The notes beneath the pieces are model-generated. The model saw nothing but the letters and a program-made list of their open reading frames with translations. It made no database searches and had not been told where the DNA came from. From positions 328,605 to 392,604 of the forward strand of contig JAVJRG010000008.1 in assembly GCA_040218535.1 (NCBI GenBank): a stretch of 64,000 nucleotides of DNA. The letters run 5' to 3'. Shown here piece by piece: positions 38,045 through 47,258 of the stretch (positions are counted from its first letter, which is position 1; every line of letters starts with the position of its first letter). Made by a program: the position numbers and the translations under genes. This stretch comes from Lacipirellulaceae bacterium (GTDB taxonomy: Bacteria; Planctomycetota; Planctomycetia; Pirellulales; Lacipirellulaceae).

Positions 38045-38119
38045 CGGCGGTGGCAAACAACGAACCGTAACAAGAAACGAGAATTGCCTCGTGCTGAAAA
38101 ATCAAAAACCCGACGAAAT

Positions 38120-38147
38120 GACGCCCCGGGGGGCAACCCGGAGCGTC
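38120..38147 (+). promoter_or_regulatory. Strong hairpin ahead of the DUF927 gene
   Basis: GACGCCCCGG (38120-38129) pairs with CCGGAGCGTC (38138-38147) with one C-A mismatch and an 8-base loop. It lies 38 bases before the DUF927 start. There is no following T run, so it is more likely a leader structure or attenuator than a terminator. Confidence 0.4.
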
Positions 38148-38185
38148 GCTGCAAATCCGTCAAATCCCCCTGACCTTAGAGAGAA

Positions 38186-40552
38186 ATGATTATGCCTAAT
38201 TCTACACCAAACACAGGACCTGAAACACCCGAGAGTCCTGTCCAAATAATCTACCTTGACGACAACGACAGCGCACATGAAATCGATCACATCGATTTAC
38301 TAGACCGGTATCCTGACGTCCTGGCTGCCGTCCAGGAGAATTCGCTCGGCCAACCGGCACGGTTCCAGCTCTCCCACCACGAGAAACTAATCCCTGAAGA
38401 ACGCTGGTGTGTTTTCCGCCTGATTGACGAAGCCGGAGGCATAATCATTTCCGACGTTGAAGATGATGGCGAAAGCCTTGATCTTGTTGATTTCACCTTA
38501 AATTGTCTACACGACGATTCAATTCCGTCGAGGTGCAAGGAATCAGTAGACGCAGCGATTGAAGCCATCGCCTTACTTTACGGCGACGACCCGGCTTCAG
38601 CTTGCAGCAAACTGGCAAGGGAGCTCAAACGGTTAAACGTGAGCGGCTACACGCCGGCAAAGCTTGTCAAAAGAGTTGCGAAGCTAGCCACAGCAATGAC
38701 TGCCACGGTTCATGAGGATGCCGGGCCTGTGGCGATCCCTGGGCAGTCGATCGAACTAGTACTTGGTGATTGCCCGTATCCAAGCGAAAGCATTGTACCT
38801 GCAGGTTGGGTGCTCAGCGGGAATGGCATCTTCGTTCCAGCAAACGACCATCGCGGCAGAATTCTTGTCGCCGCAGCTGCAATCATCATCGTGTCGCTCG
38901 CAAGAGAGCCCAACAGCGAAGTTAATTATGTGTATCTTGCGTGGCGCCGCAATGCACAGTGGCAAGGCTGGCTGGCGACTCGCGAAGAAATTTCCGACGC
39001 ACGGAAGCTGGTCTCACCTTCTAGGGTCGGGCTACCAGTAACGTCTGGAAATGCCAGTCAGATAGTTGAATACCTCGCCGCCTTCGAAACGGTTAACTTT
39101 ACTACGCTGCCGCGAACTATCTACACAAAACAGCAGGGTTGGACGAAGCCAGTCGACGGTCAGGTAGGTTTTGTGCTCGGAACCGACTTCATTGTTATGA
39201 CGTCAGAACAAACTGACAATCAGCCGAGTTCAGGAGTGATTTTCCAAGGGAGGGATGACGGGGATGACCAACTGGTCGCAGGATACCGCTCTCAAGGCGA
39301 ACTGCAGGAATGGAAACGTGCGGTCAGCCTCGTTGCTGACCATCCAACTGCCCTGCTTGTCTTCTACGCCGCGTTTGCCGCGCCAATTCTTGAGTACGTC
39401 GGCGTAAGCAACTTCATCGTCGATGTCTGCGGTCCGACGAGCCAGGGCAAGACAACGTTACTCCGTCTCGTCGCCAGCATCTTTGGGAATCCGCGAGAAT
39501 CTCATGCGGATTGTGTTGTGATGAGTTGGGACGCGACGCCCGTGGGTCTCGAAAGAGCGGCGGCGACACGAACGCATTTGCCCCTGCTCATTGACGACAC
39601 AAAGCTTGCTCGCTTCAAGGAAGATATCTCTCGGCTGATTTACGACTTTGCGGCAGGTCGCGGCAGACAGCGCGGCTCAGTCACTGGTAGTGCGGCAACA
39701 TCCATCTTCCGGGGTGTCGCAATTATCACGGGCGAGGCACCAGCCACAAGTTACAGCGGCGACGGAGGAACCCACGCTCGCGTGCTGCCACTTTGGGGTT
39801 CACCGTTTGGGCCCGCCAGCCAAGAAATCGGCGTGCAGCTCAGTCGGGCGCTCCAGACAGTTTCGGAAAACTACGGAAGTGCCGGCAGAGTTTTTATAAA
39901 TTATTTGATTGACAACGATGCAAGTTGGTCGCAATGGAAATGTGAGTTCAACCAGTATCTCACACGATTTCAGGATCTGGCTGCCGACAATCCGATCGCG
40001 CAGAGGATGGCTCCAAAGTGCGCTGTCATCTGCTTGGCAGCCCACCTTGTGCATGAGGCTCTCGACCTGCCCTGGGCTTATGCTGACCCTGTCACGCCGC
40101 TCTGGGATACGCTCACTGCAGAAAGCTGCCTGGGGGACCGAGCAACGTCAGCAATGAGGTCGCTTCATGAGTGGACGGTCGCCAACCAGCTTAGGTTTTG
40201 TAGGGATCGGTCGACGTCGCTTCCTCAGGGTCAGAATGCACCACCGATGTCGGTGATCGATGCACTCGGCCTTTGGCCTGGACTACGGCGAACAAGACCC
40301 TATAAGAATGCCGCCGTCAGGTGGTACGGATTCTTGCCAGACAAGTTACGCAAGTTCCTCAATGACGCTGGCTATGAAGCTGATGCGATCATCCGTACTT
40401 GGCAGGACAGGGGATGGATCCTGCGCGACACAAGCAGCGGTAAGTTCAGGCTGCGAGGACAGATGAATGGCTCGACTCCTTGGCTCATTGCCATCCCCCA
40501 GCCTGTGCTCGAGGGCACCGAGGAGGAAACACGGCCCTGCCAGGCAGAGTAA
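38186..40552 (+). CDS. DUF927 superfamily ATPase (replicative-helicase-like)
   Basis: The 788-residue protein has a DUF927 core between about residues 260 and 620. Walker A is 'CGPTSQGKTTLLRLVASIFG' (G416-T423 covers GPTSQGKT), a Walker B-like acidic pair follows in 'LPLLIDDTK' near residue 470, and 'RGVAIITGEAP' provides a sensor-like strand. DUF927 proteins are superfamily-3/AAA-like ATPases that accompany primases in mobile elements and are believed to act as replicative helicases. The N-terminal 250 residues are acidic and unrecognised, and the C-terminus is helical (last 180 residues). ATG 38186 and ATG 38192 are both possible starts. Confidence 0.75.
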   Translation: MIMPNSTPNTGPETPESPVQIIYLDDNDSAHEIDHIDLLDRYPDVLAAVQENSLGQPARFQLSHHEKLIPEERWCVFRLIDEAGGIIISDVEDDGESLDLVDFTLNCLHDDSIPSRCKESVDAAIEAIALLYGDDPASACSKLARELKRLNVSGYTPAKLVKRVAKLATAMTATVHEDAGPVAIPGQSIELVLGDCPYPSESIVPAGWVLSGNGIFVPANDHRGRILVAAAAIIIVSLAREPNSEVNYVYLAWRRNAQWQGWLATREEISDARKLVSPSRVGLPVTSGNASQIVEYLAAFETVNFTTLPRTIYTKQQGWTKPVDGQVGFVLGTDFIVMTSEQTDNQPSSGVIFQGRDDGDDQLVAGYRSQGELQEWKRAVSLVADHPTALLVFYAAFAAPILEYVGVSNFIVDVCGPTSQGKTTLLRLVASIFGNPRESHADCVVMSWDATPVGLERAAATRTHLPLLIDDTKLARFKEDISRLIYDFAAGRGRQRGSVTGSAATSIFRGVAIITGEAPATSYSGDGGTHARVLPLWGSPFGPASQEIGVQLSRALQTVSENYGSAGRVFINYLIDNDASWSQWKCEFNQYLTRFQDLAADNPIAQRMAPKCAVICLAAHLVHEALDLPWAYADPVTPLWDTLTAESCLGDRATSAMRSLHEWTVANQLRFCRDRSTSLPQGQNAPPMSVIDALGLWPGLRRTRPYKNAAVRWYGFLPDKLRKFLNDAGYEADAIIRTWQDRGWILRDTSSGKFRLRGQMNGSTPWLIAIPQPVLEGTEEETRPCQAE

Positions 40553-40882
40553 TCGTTGTCCTTAGCCACCCGGCTGGGTAACGTCTACCTGCTTACAGTG
40601 ACCTTTGCTTTCCCCTAGGGGGGACGGTGGGGGAAAGCTCAGACAATTAATAGACCGAGCGATATAGCTTCTATATTCCATTTTTCCTTTTTTCCCTCAT
40701 TCCTCTTTCATCAGCAGTTCTCTGAGTCTTTTTCTCAAGCCACCACTCACAAAAAAAACGGTATGTCGTCGTGGGTGGGGGTGCGAGAGAGGGGAAAAGG
40801 GGAAAAAAGCCTTCCAACAGTCAGATACTCCTCCTCAACCACCCAACCATATTTCAACCTTTCCTAAGAAAGAAGCAATGCA
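40553..40882. other. Candidate origin region: hairpin with pyrimidine and purine tracts
   Basis: GCTTTCCCC (40607-40615) and GGGGAAAGC (40630-40638) form a perfect 9-base-pair stem with a 14-base loop. A pyrimidine-rich tract follows at about 40677-40710 (ccatttttccttttttcccT type), and a purine-rich tract at about 40786-40812 (gagagaggggaaaaggggaa). No gene was seen here. The strong strand asymmetry next to the primase-polymerase gene suggests an origin, but no iterons were recognised. Confidence 0.35.
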
Positions 40883-43447
40883 ATGTCCCTACTATTCACC
40901 ACAAATGCCGTAAAGAACCAGTCCCTCTACCTTGCATTGAAGCAACTTGACGCGTGCGTGGGAGTAACGCATCAAGGCGAGAGCCGGCAGACACATCTGG
41001 TCCCGAACCATTCCTCAACGCCAGGCAGGCGAGGAGGTAGCGCCATGCAACGAATGACAGATGTTCATGGTGAACAGTACCAGATCAACTGCCCTTTTTG
41101 TGGCGACCGGCGACAACGTTGCAACGTAAGCTATTTGTACGGAGTGTTTGATCCAGCCACGAAGTCTCCTCGGCGACACTTGTTCCATTGCTTTAACGAA
41201 AACTGCCATCAGGACCGTCACAATTGGGAGCTGCTCTGGTCGAATCTGACAAAAGCAGGCTACGCGCCGAGTGATTCGCCTACCTGTGGTCGACTCCTTG
41301 GCACCAATCCACTAGGAGCCCCTGATCCAGCGCTCCCGACTGGTTATACACCACTTCGCTACCTCCAAGATTCTCACCCCGCACAGGCTTATCTTCTGCA
41401 GCGTGGTTTCGATCCCATCCCAACTTCACTGCGCTGGCAACTCGGCTTCTGCGAAGGCAACAAGGGAACTAGGCCTCACTTTCGGGACGCTCGCCTCATT
41501 GTGCCACTAGTTGGGGGCTTGCAAGGGGATAGGTTCCTCGGCTGGCAGGCTCGCTCGCTCGAACAGACGCCTCTCGCACCGAAGTACTTCTTATCGAGCG
41601 GACTGCGAAAAACGGCAATCCTTTACAATCTGTCACGTGCCGCTCAGTGCAATGGCCCGCTGGTCATTTGTGAGGGAGTCTTCGATTGTATGCGTGTTGG
41701 CGAAAACGCGATAAGTCTGCTTGGCTGTACAATCTCGCCGACCCAAGCCAATTTGCTGCGGCGGTACGCGAAAGGCAAAGATGTCGTCATCCTGCTCGAT
41801 CGCGACGCGGAGGAAAAAGCAAGGGCAATTGCTTGGACGTTGCGAAAGCTGTCAGCAGACACCTTCGGTAAGATCGCTGTAGCCCGTTTGCCCGAACACC
41901 GCAGTGATCCCGGAGAGTCAACAAAGGAAGAGGTTTGGCACTCCATCGATGCTGTGCTAGGCAACGAATGGTTTCCTCCGCCAAAATCAAAGTACCGTAT
42001 AGTCGATGGCACAAAAAACTATCGGCAGAAGTTTGCGACAATGGCGATGGGCTCCAAAGTTAGCCTGAGCTATCGGACCAATAGTCCCAGCGGTGTTTGC
42101 CAAGTTGCCACACCACCTCTGCTCATGGCAGTCAGCGGTATTAATCAACAAATCCATGTTGTCTACAACGCGGCGGCGATGTTCTTGAAGCGATTAAATG
42201 GCAAGCAACGTCTCTATGAGGATGCCCTGCAGTCGAAGTGTGTTGAACTGGACTACGATCTGCCACCCACGGACGATTTTCATGATCTAGCCACTGCATA
42301 CAGGCTGCTTGAGGTGGCTAGCGAGAACGGTGCCACTTCTACCGACCCTGAAAGCAGAATATCGTCAGTTGCGGTTCCTAGGCTCGACGGTTCACTTGAT
42401 GAGTTTAACTCCGCCATAGGGGAAGGACGTCTCGAGGAACAGATGGAGTCCGTGCTGCCAAAGTTAAAGCAGACCGGTCAGCTTGATTGCTACAGGCTTG
42501 TCGAACTTCCCTGTTTGCAGCCCATCGCCAGCATGACGCAAAATGGTCTGCGGGTAGATCGCCAGTATTTGGCGAGCTATAAAAAAACTCCTCACGCCAA
42601 GCTGGCGGCAGAACTTACGCGCCACATCGATCAGGCCGCCGGCAAGATTTTTCCCAAGCTCAATCCCAATGGCACAGTGACTGGCCGGATCACTTGTACT
42701 AGTCCGAGTTTGCAGTCCGTTCCTAAAGAAATGCGAAAGTGCTTCGTCGCCTCACCTGGAAAGGTACTACTTAACGCCGACTACTGCGAATTCGAAATAC
42801 GCGTCCTAGCGGAACGAACGAAATGCCCGGTGCTCGCCCGTGCGTTAAGTTCCGTACATGGTGTTCACTGCCTGATCGCTGCCGCTCTCTATGGAATCGC
42901 CCCTAGCGATGTTAGCAGCGGACAACGGGCAGTCGGCAAGGAGGTTGTCTTTTCCGTGCTCAACGGGATGACGGCAGTGGGACTGGCCAAAAAGCTTGGC
43001 TGCACGAAAGGGAAGGCAGAGCGATTTATCGATTCCTTTTTCAAGAACTTTCCAACCGTTGCCGAATGGAGGTCTTCGGTCGTCAATCAGGCGAAATGCG
43101 ATGCCTTCGCATGCTCACAGTTTGGACGTCGGCGGGCATTAACAGATTTGTCGTCAGCGGACCCTATGCTGTGCGCGAGGGCTGAACGCTCGGCTGTCAG
43201 CATGGCCATACAAGGTACTGCCGCGGATTTGTTCAAGATTGCCCTGGCAAGGGTCTATGCGGCTCTGCCCGAAGACGCTCAGCTGCTTCTGCCAGTGCAT
43301 GATGCCATCCTTGTGGAGGCACCTGTTGAGCTAAGGGAGCAAGTAACTGAGTCAATAAAGGCGAGCATGGAAGCAGCCATGCCAAAGTTTGAAACACCGC
43401 TTGCCGTGAAGGTAAAGTCGGGGAATTCCTGGTTGGAGTGCAGCTAA
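40883..43447 (+). CDS. Fusion of TOPRIM primase and family A DNA polymerase
   Basis: The protein is 854 residues. Residues about 60-115 form a primase-type zinc ribbon (Cys70, Cys73, then Cys103 and Cys108). Residues about 180-350 are a TOPRIM-containing primase core with catalytic Glu264 in 'PLVICEGVFDCM' and Asp306/Asp308 in 'DVVILLDRDAEE'. After a linker of about 150 residues with weak exonuclease-like remains ('VVYNAAAMFLKRL' like the NAKFD motif) comes a polymerase domain (about 560-854). Motif A is 'NADYCEFEIRVLA' (Asp633), motif B is 'RAVGKEVVFSVLNG' (Arg682, Lys686, Phe690, with Asn694 where Pol I has Tyr) and motif C is 'LPVHDAILVEAP' (His806-Asp807). It should both prime and extend DNA. 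A 3'-5' exonuclease seems inactive or absent. Confidence 0.85.
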   Translation: MSLLFTTNAVKNQSLYLALKQLDACVGVTHQGESRQTHLVPNHSSTPGRRGGSAMQRMTDVHGEQYQINCPFCGDRRQRCNVSYLYGVFDPATKSPRRHLFHCFNENCHQDRHNWELLWSNLTKAGYAPSDSPTCGRLLGTNPLGAPDPALPTGYTPLRYLQDSHPAQAYLLQRGFDPIPTSLRWQLGFCEGNKGTRPHFRDARLIVPLVGGLQGDRFLGWQARSLEQTPLAPKYFLSSGLRKTAILYNLSRAAQCNGPLVICEGVFDCMRVGENAISLLGCTISPTQANLLRRYAKGKDVVILLDRDAEEKARAIAWTLRKLSADTFGKIAVARLPEHRSDPGESTKEEVWHSIDAVLGNEWFPPPKSKYRIVDGTKNYRQKFATMAMGSKVSLSYRTNSPSGVCQVATPPLLMAVSGINQQIHVVYNAAAMFLKRLNGKQRLYEDALQSKCVELDYDLPPTDDFHDLATAYRLLEVASENGATSTDPESRISSVAVPRLDGSLDEFNSAIGEGRLEEQMESVLPKLKQTGQLDCYRLVELPCLQPIASMTQNGLRVDRQYLASYKKTPHAKLAAELTRHIDQAAGKIFPKLNPNGTVTGRITCTSPSLQSVPKEMRKCFVASPGKVLLNADYCEFEIRVLAERTKCPVLARALSSVHGVHCLIAAALYGIAPSDVSSGQRAVGKEVVFSVLNGMTAVGLAKKLGCTKGKAERFIDSFFKNFPTVAEWRSSVVNQAKCDAFACSQFGRRRALTDLSSADPMLCARAERSAVSMAIQGTAADLFKIALARVYAALPEDAQLLLPVHDAILVEAPVELREQVTESIKASMEAAMPKFETPLAVKVKSGNSWLECS

Positions 43448-43488
43448 GAAGTTCTCGATTGGCTTGGCGGGAAATGCTCGTGAGATTC

Positions 43489-43502
43489 TTCTGACGTCAG
43501 AA
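43489..43502. promoter_or_regulatory. 14-base perfect palindrome TTCTGACGTCAGAA
   Basis: This perfect palindrome lies 41 bases after the stop of the primase-polymerase gene and ahead of the next small genes. A dyad of this size suits a dimeric DNA-binding protein. Similar half sites (TTCTGACGTCC) occur at 44720 and 52611 in non-coding DNA. No binding protein can be named. Confidence 0.25.
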
Positions 43503-43557
43503 CAATCTTCCCAGCAGACCCCCACCAGCTACCAAAACCAAAGCGACACGATGATAC

Positions 43558-43746
43558 ATGAAATATCCGCAAGAATGTTGGTGCGAAGTAAGGTACACGA
43601 CCGCCAGGTTGGTCGAAACCGACAAGGACGTCGGCTATCTAACCATGCACATTCCGCCACTCTGGCTAGGCGCGAGTGGCAGCAGTACCACTCAGAGCGT
43701 GTCGCAACCGATTCGAAAACGAAGTTTTTTTCACAATCTCAGTTAG
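43558..43746 (+). CDS. Possible small protein of 62 residues
   Basis: An open frame from ATG 43558 ends just before the ribosome site of the next gene. The product, starting MKYPQECWCEVRY and ending KRSFFHNLS, matches no family I know. A competing frame over the same bases gives a 100-residue product of poorer composition. No good ribosome site was seen upstream, so this is tentative. Confidence 0.3.
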   Translation: MKYPQECWCEVRYTTARLVETDKDVGYLTMHIPPLWLGASGSSTTQSVSQPIRKRSFFHNLS

Positions 43747-43756
43747 GAGCAAATGG

Positions 43757-44584
43757 ATGTCTTTAATTACACCGCCGTTTAAAACTAAGAAGGCCGCCAA
43801 GGAGGCCGGATATCGCACTACTCAAAAGTGGCATTCTTCTCACCAGGGGCGCAAAACACCGAAGCGTGGAGCTACCCCAGTGCTTGTCAAAGGCGAAGAG
43901 TTTTATCGCGAGCAAGACTGCGAGGAAATTCTCTCCGCAAGGTCGGCGAAGAAAAGAGATATGCGAGTCTGTAAGAATGCGATTCCGGTCATGCAGAGAA
44001 GAGGGCAATACTGTACTTACGACCTCTTTCGCATCTCGGACTGCCAGCCGAAGCAGAAACGGCAGGAAATCCCGCCCGTGGACATCGACCTACTTAAAGC
44101 AATTCTTGCGGTCAATCGAGCTGCCAAAAGATACCGTGACAGTTCACAGAGTCATTATCACAATAACCAGCACGGTTTTGCGGGCAGCGACAGCGATAAG
44201 AAAAGGCATCTCTATTACCTCAAGGACCGTGGCATCATTGCCGCTTACCTTGAAGGCCGACTCAAGTTTGAGGGCCTTCACGGCGGGCTCGCCATTTATC
44301 GTGGGGAGAAATACTTCTTTCACTCAACCCTGATTCCGATTGCCGAGCAAGTAGACTCCGGACAGTGTCAAGTCGAGTACTTTTTCAAAGAATCGCAGCC
44401 GAAAGAGGCAAGTGAGGCTAGACTGAAGGACGCTGAACACACCTTGAGCTCCCTCGATGTCACTGAGGAAGGTTTCGATCGATTGGAACCGCCTAATTTT
44501 TCGAAGCCGAGCAACGACGGTGTGAACTTGAGAATGGTTGACGAAGTTGACTGCTTCGATGAGGAAGAGGACAGTGGTTTTTAG
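43757..44584 (+). CDS. Unrecognised element protein with N-terminal helix-turn-helix
   Basis: This gives 275 residues from ATG 43757, selected because GGAG (43746-43749) is 7 bases upstream. The N-terminal 'FKTKKAAKEAGYRTTQKWH' suggests a short DNA-binding helix-turn-helix. The middle (about 110-230) has two hydrophobic-rich stretches but no membrane helix, and the C-terminal 40 residues are strongly acidic (DEVDCFDEEEDSGF). I cannot assign a family. It closes the same-strand run of element genes after the primase-polymerase gene. Confidence 0.55.
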   Translation: MSLITPPFKTKKAAKEAGYRTTQKWHSSHQGRKTPKRGATPVLVKGEEFYREQDCEEILSARSAKKRDMRVCKNAIPVMQRRGQYCTYDLFRISDCQPKQKRQEIPPVDIDLLKAILAVNRAAKRYRDSSQSHYHNNQHGFAGSDSDKKRHLYYLKDRGIIAAYLEGRLKFEGLHGGLAIYRGEKYFFHSTLIPIAEQVDSGQCQVEYFFKESQPKEASEARLKDAEHTLSSLDVTEEGFDRLEPPNFSKPSNDGVNLRMVDEVDCFDEEEDSGF

Positions 44585-44904
44585 TCCGTACGGCAAGTAT
44601 TCCCGAAGCAGTGAATCCCGCACTTGTTAGGAGTGATCCCAGAAGTAAGGGGCAGTTGTCGAGTGAACGATAATAGCCCCCGACACGTTCCTAGCATCTC
44701 GACTCATCTGCCAAAATTGTTCTGACGTCCGTGTTATATAACTTGAGTCCGCAGTATCAGCAGCGAAACGGCTGGGCTGCGGATTCTAACCTTTTTATAG
44801 CAGCATCAACCAAGCCCCCTGGCTTATTCCCTACACGGCACATCGGCGGAAACGTTGCGTTGCGATCGGCTTAGCTCCACAACCAAATAAGGATCCGCGT
44901 CAGT
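44585..44904. other. Intergenic region at the possible end of the element
   Basis: No open frame or RNA gene is recognised in these 320 bases. It contains TTCTGACGTCC at 44720-44730, also seen at 52611 and 53820. It may include the right end of the integrated element, although no copy of the tRNA-Leu 3' end was found. Confidence 0.4.
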
Positions 44905-46122
44905 ATGGGTTTTCTCAGCCGTTTCTTTGGAAAAGAGTCGAAGCCATCGAAGGAGCACTTTGCCAAAGTCGTCATGGAGCGACTGAGGGCAGCTGGCGAG
45001 ACGGGGGCCTTGGATTACGACCCCGAGAACTTCCGAATCAATCATGACAGCCTCGTCATGAACCTGGGCAATGCTTTCGCTGACTATTGTCGCTGCGAGG
45101 AGTCCGACCGGGAAGAAATATTAGACCAGTATTTATCGGCTTGGATTACTTCCAGGCTGGAGGCCCCCGAAGAGTTCGAGGATGCTCGACCCGATCTCTA
45201 CCCTGTTCTCCGCTGCCGTTCTTACTTCGAAGTCGAAATGCCGCTGAGTTCGCAATCGGCGGAACCGATTGACCTGCCCTACGAGATTATCGGGGAACAC
45301 CTGGCCGTAGGGCTCGTTTATGACTTACCCCAATCGATGATGAGTGTCTCGTCGGATCTCCTGGAAACCTGGGGGGTGACTTTCTACGAGGCTATGGAAG
45401 TCGCCAAGGCGAACTTGGCCGCATCGACTGAGGGCTACGCGAAGATAGGCGAGCTTTATGCCGTGGCCAACGGAGATGCCTATGATGCGACACGTATCTT
45501 ACTGGCGGACCTTATCGAAAGCTTTGAAGTAGACGGCGATCGGATTGCCATGGTCCCGAACCGCCATACGCTACTCGTCGCTGGAAGCAATGACATTGAT
45601 AGCTTAGAGACAATGCTTGATATTGTCGAGAAAGAGTTGGACCACGAGCGCTACATTACCGGAGTAGCGTTTCGTTTATGTGATGGCAACTGGGAGCCCT
45701 GGCTTCCGCCGGCGGGACATACCCTGAAGGACCCATTCAGCCTACTGCATACCCAGTCAGTTGGTCGCAACTACCACAATCAGAAGCAACTGCTCGACAT
45801 GCAGCACGAGAAAGCAGGCACTGATATTTTTGTGGCCTCATACTCAGCAATCGAAGAGGAGTCGACTGGAAGACTGCAAACCTATACGACCTGGTCGAGG
45901 GACGTACCGACTCTGCTACCAAAGACCGATCTGCTGATCCTGATGGCTATGAACTCCGCTGGAACCGATGTGGAGCTTGTCGCGAGTGGTACGTGGAAAG
46001 AGGTTGAGAGAATCGCTGGTCACCTCCTCGAGAAAACAGAACACTATCCAGAGCGATTCTTTGTCGAGAGTTTCCCCACAGAGGAAGAGCTCTCCGAGAT
46101 TGGTAAATTGGACTTGGGCTAG
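44905..46122 (+). CDS. DUF1444 (YtpQ)-like family protein
   Basis: This is a 405-residue soluble protein. The N-terminal 'MGFLSRFFGKESKPSKEHFA' and 'AGETGALDYDPENFRINHD', later 'YEIIGEHLAVGLVYDLPQSM' and 'VSSDLLETWGVTFYEAMEVA' follow the DUF1444 pattern, and 'ATRILLADLIESFEVDGDRI' then 'MVPNRHTLLVAGSNDIDSLE' completes it. The function of this family is unknown. It begins after a 320-base non-coding stretch and is convergent with the CIA30 gene. Confidence 0.6.
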   Translation: MGFLSRFFGKESKPSKEHFAKVVMERLRAAGETGALDYDPENFRINHDSLVMNLGNAFADYCRCEESDREEILDQYLSAWITSRLEAPEEFEDARPDLYPVLRCRSYFEVEMPLSSQSAEPIDLPYEIIGEHLAVGLVYDLPQSMMSVSSDLLETWGVTFYEAMEVAKANLAASTEGYAKIGELYAVANGDAYDATRILLADLIESFEVDGDRIAMVPNRHTLLVAGSNDIDSLETMLDIVEKELDHERYITGVAFRLCDGNWEPWLPPAGHTLKDPFSLLHTQSVGRNYHNQKQLLDMQHEKAGTDIFVASYSAIEEESTGRLQTYTTWSRDVPTLLPKTDLLILMAMNSAGTDVELVASGTWKEVERIAGHLLEKTEHYPERFFVESFPTEEELSEIGKLDLG

Positions 46123-46218
46123 AAACCCAGGCTCAGCGATGCTGTGAGAGTCTGGCGGATTGCCCCCATATGAGTTTCTGATCCCACTCGCAGACGTTTG
46201 CCATTAATACTGGGAACC

Positions 46219-46842
46219 CTAGTTCTCGTTACGCTTGCTGCGAGGCTTCGCCGACACGGCGATCTCGTTCTTTGTCGGCATACCGGTCTTGATCCATTCG
46301 ACCACCAGCTTGAACGGTCCGGCTTGCTTGTCGGCAAGCATCAGGCCGATGCCGGTTACTTCCGGCGGTTTCACTTTTTCTGCTGTTTCGACCTCTCGCC
46401 CGAACCAAGTGGCGACGAACTTATCCAGCGGCAACTCGACTTCGAGCCACTTATCTTTCACCGTCTTAAACTCGGAGCGGTAAGAATAAGCAATCTTCCG
46501 CGTGGGAACATACAACTGAAGTAGATAGGTCCTCCCGTCACCCCTCACCCGTAACACGATCGAGTCACCATCCTTCAGTTTGAGCTTACTAGACCTAGCC
46601 CGCACTGAAGCGAATCCTCCATTGTTTTCCAATGAGAGCGAGCCGGTGAACTCTAGCTGGCCACGCTTGGCTATCGCGAAATCACCTTCGGACAGGCCGC
46701 CCATCACACCGTCGTTGACGGCTTGCCAAAACTTGGCGGCATTGGGATTGGAAAAGTCGAACAGAGTCCGCATCGGCTGCTTTTCAGTCGCTACAGCACT
46801 GTTGAGACAAAGAAGTACGGCAAGTACTGTGGAACCAGTCAT
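46219..46842 (-). CDS. Secreted CIA30-family protein
   Basis: This is 207 residues from ATG 46842, with a signal peptide (about 1-19, 'TGSTVLAVLLCLNSAVATEK'). The remainder is the CIA30 beta-sandwich: 'TLFDFSNPNAAKFWQAVNDG', 'VMGGLSEGDF', 'LENNGGFASVRAR', 'GDGRTYLLQLYVPT' and 'WLEVELPLDKFVATWFGRE'. The frame is open to 46974, but the 44 extra residues look like non-coding DNA. CIA30 was first known as a complex I assembly factor, while bacterial exported relatives have a carbohydrate-binding-like fold and unknown roles. Confidence 0.78.
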   Translation of the reverse strand: MTGSTVLAVLLCLNSAVATEKQPMRTLFDFSNPNAAKFWQAVNDGVMGGLSEGDFAIAKRGQLEFTGSLSLENNGGFASVRARSSKLKLKDGDSIVLRVRGDGRTYLLQLYVPTRKIAYSYRSEFKTVKDKWLEVELPLDKFVATWFGREVETAEKVKPPEVTGIGLMLADKQAGPFKLVVEWIKTGMPTKNEIAVSAKPRSKRNEN

Positions 46843-46980
46843 CGAGGAGTCGCTTTCGTTAAGCGAGAGGAAAAGTGGCAGCTGTAATTCAGCAACAAGG
46901 CTGGTGGAGGCGAAACCGTGCCCGAACCTGTGACTTAACTTGTTGCCCGGCGGTCCTTGCGGTACTCGTGTCAACCGCTG

Positions 46981-47178
46981 TCAGCTGGCACCCCAATCAA
47001 ACGGCTCAGCAGCGTGATCTTGAGCAAACTCATAAGCCTGCCGGAGTGCTTCGTACTCACTCTCAGCTCGCCGCTCCAAAATGAGGCCGTCACGCTCTAG
47101 GGTACACGCCCAGCCTGTGCGAGCCCGATGCACGATGACCGAGAAGCCCTGCTGTTCAATCAGTTCCTTGTAGTCCAT
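46981..47178 (-). CDS. Small protein of unknown family, 65 residues
   Basis: The sequence 'MDYKELIEQQGFSVIVHRAR' then 'TGWACTLERDGLILERRAES' and 'EYEALRQAYEFAQDHA' has the alternating strand and helix pattern of a compact alpha/beta fold, so it looks like a real protein. I cannot place it in a family. It lies downstream of the small membrane protein and the SRAP gene on the same strand and could belong to their operon. Confidence 0.55.
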   Translation of the reverse strand: MDYKELIEQQGFSVIVHRARTGWACTLERDGLILERRAESEYEALRQAYEFAQDHAAEPFDWGAS

Positions 47179-47258
47179 GTCTAGAGCTTAGCGGCATACA
47201 ATGGCGGCAGATGGAATCGAGCTATCTTGTGGCCTGCGCAGAAAACCCTCATCAAGAG

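Noticed and set aside
43464..43766. Open frame of 100 codons overlapping two candidate genes.
   Set aside because: It conflicts with the 43757 gene start, has no ribosome site and its product has an unlikely composition.
46911..46945. Reverse-strand sequence resembling the 3' end of a tRNA (ttcgggcacggtttcgcctc followed by cacca).
   Set aside because: The putative T-arm does not pair (ACAGG faces ACGGT), the invariant A of the T-loop is missing and no anticodon or D arm precedes it. It may be a decayed attachment scar, but this cannot be supported.
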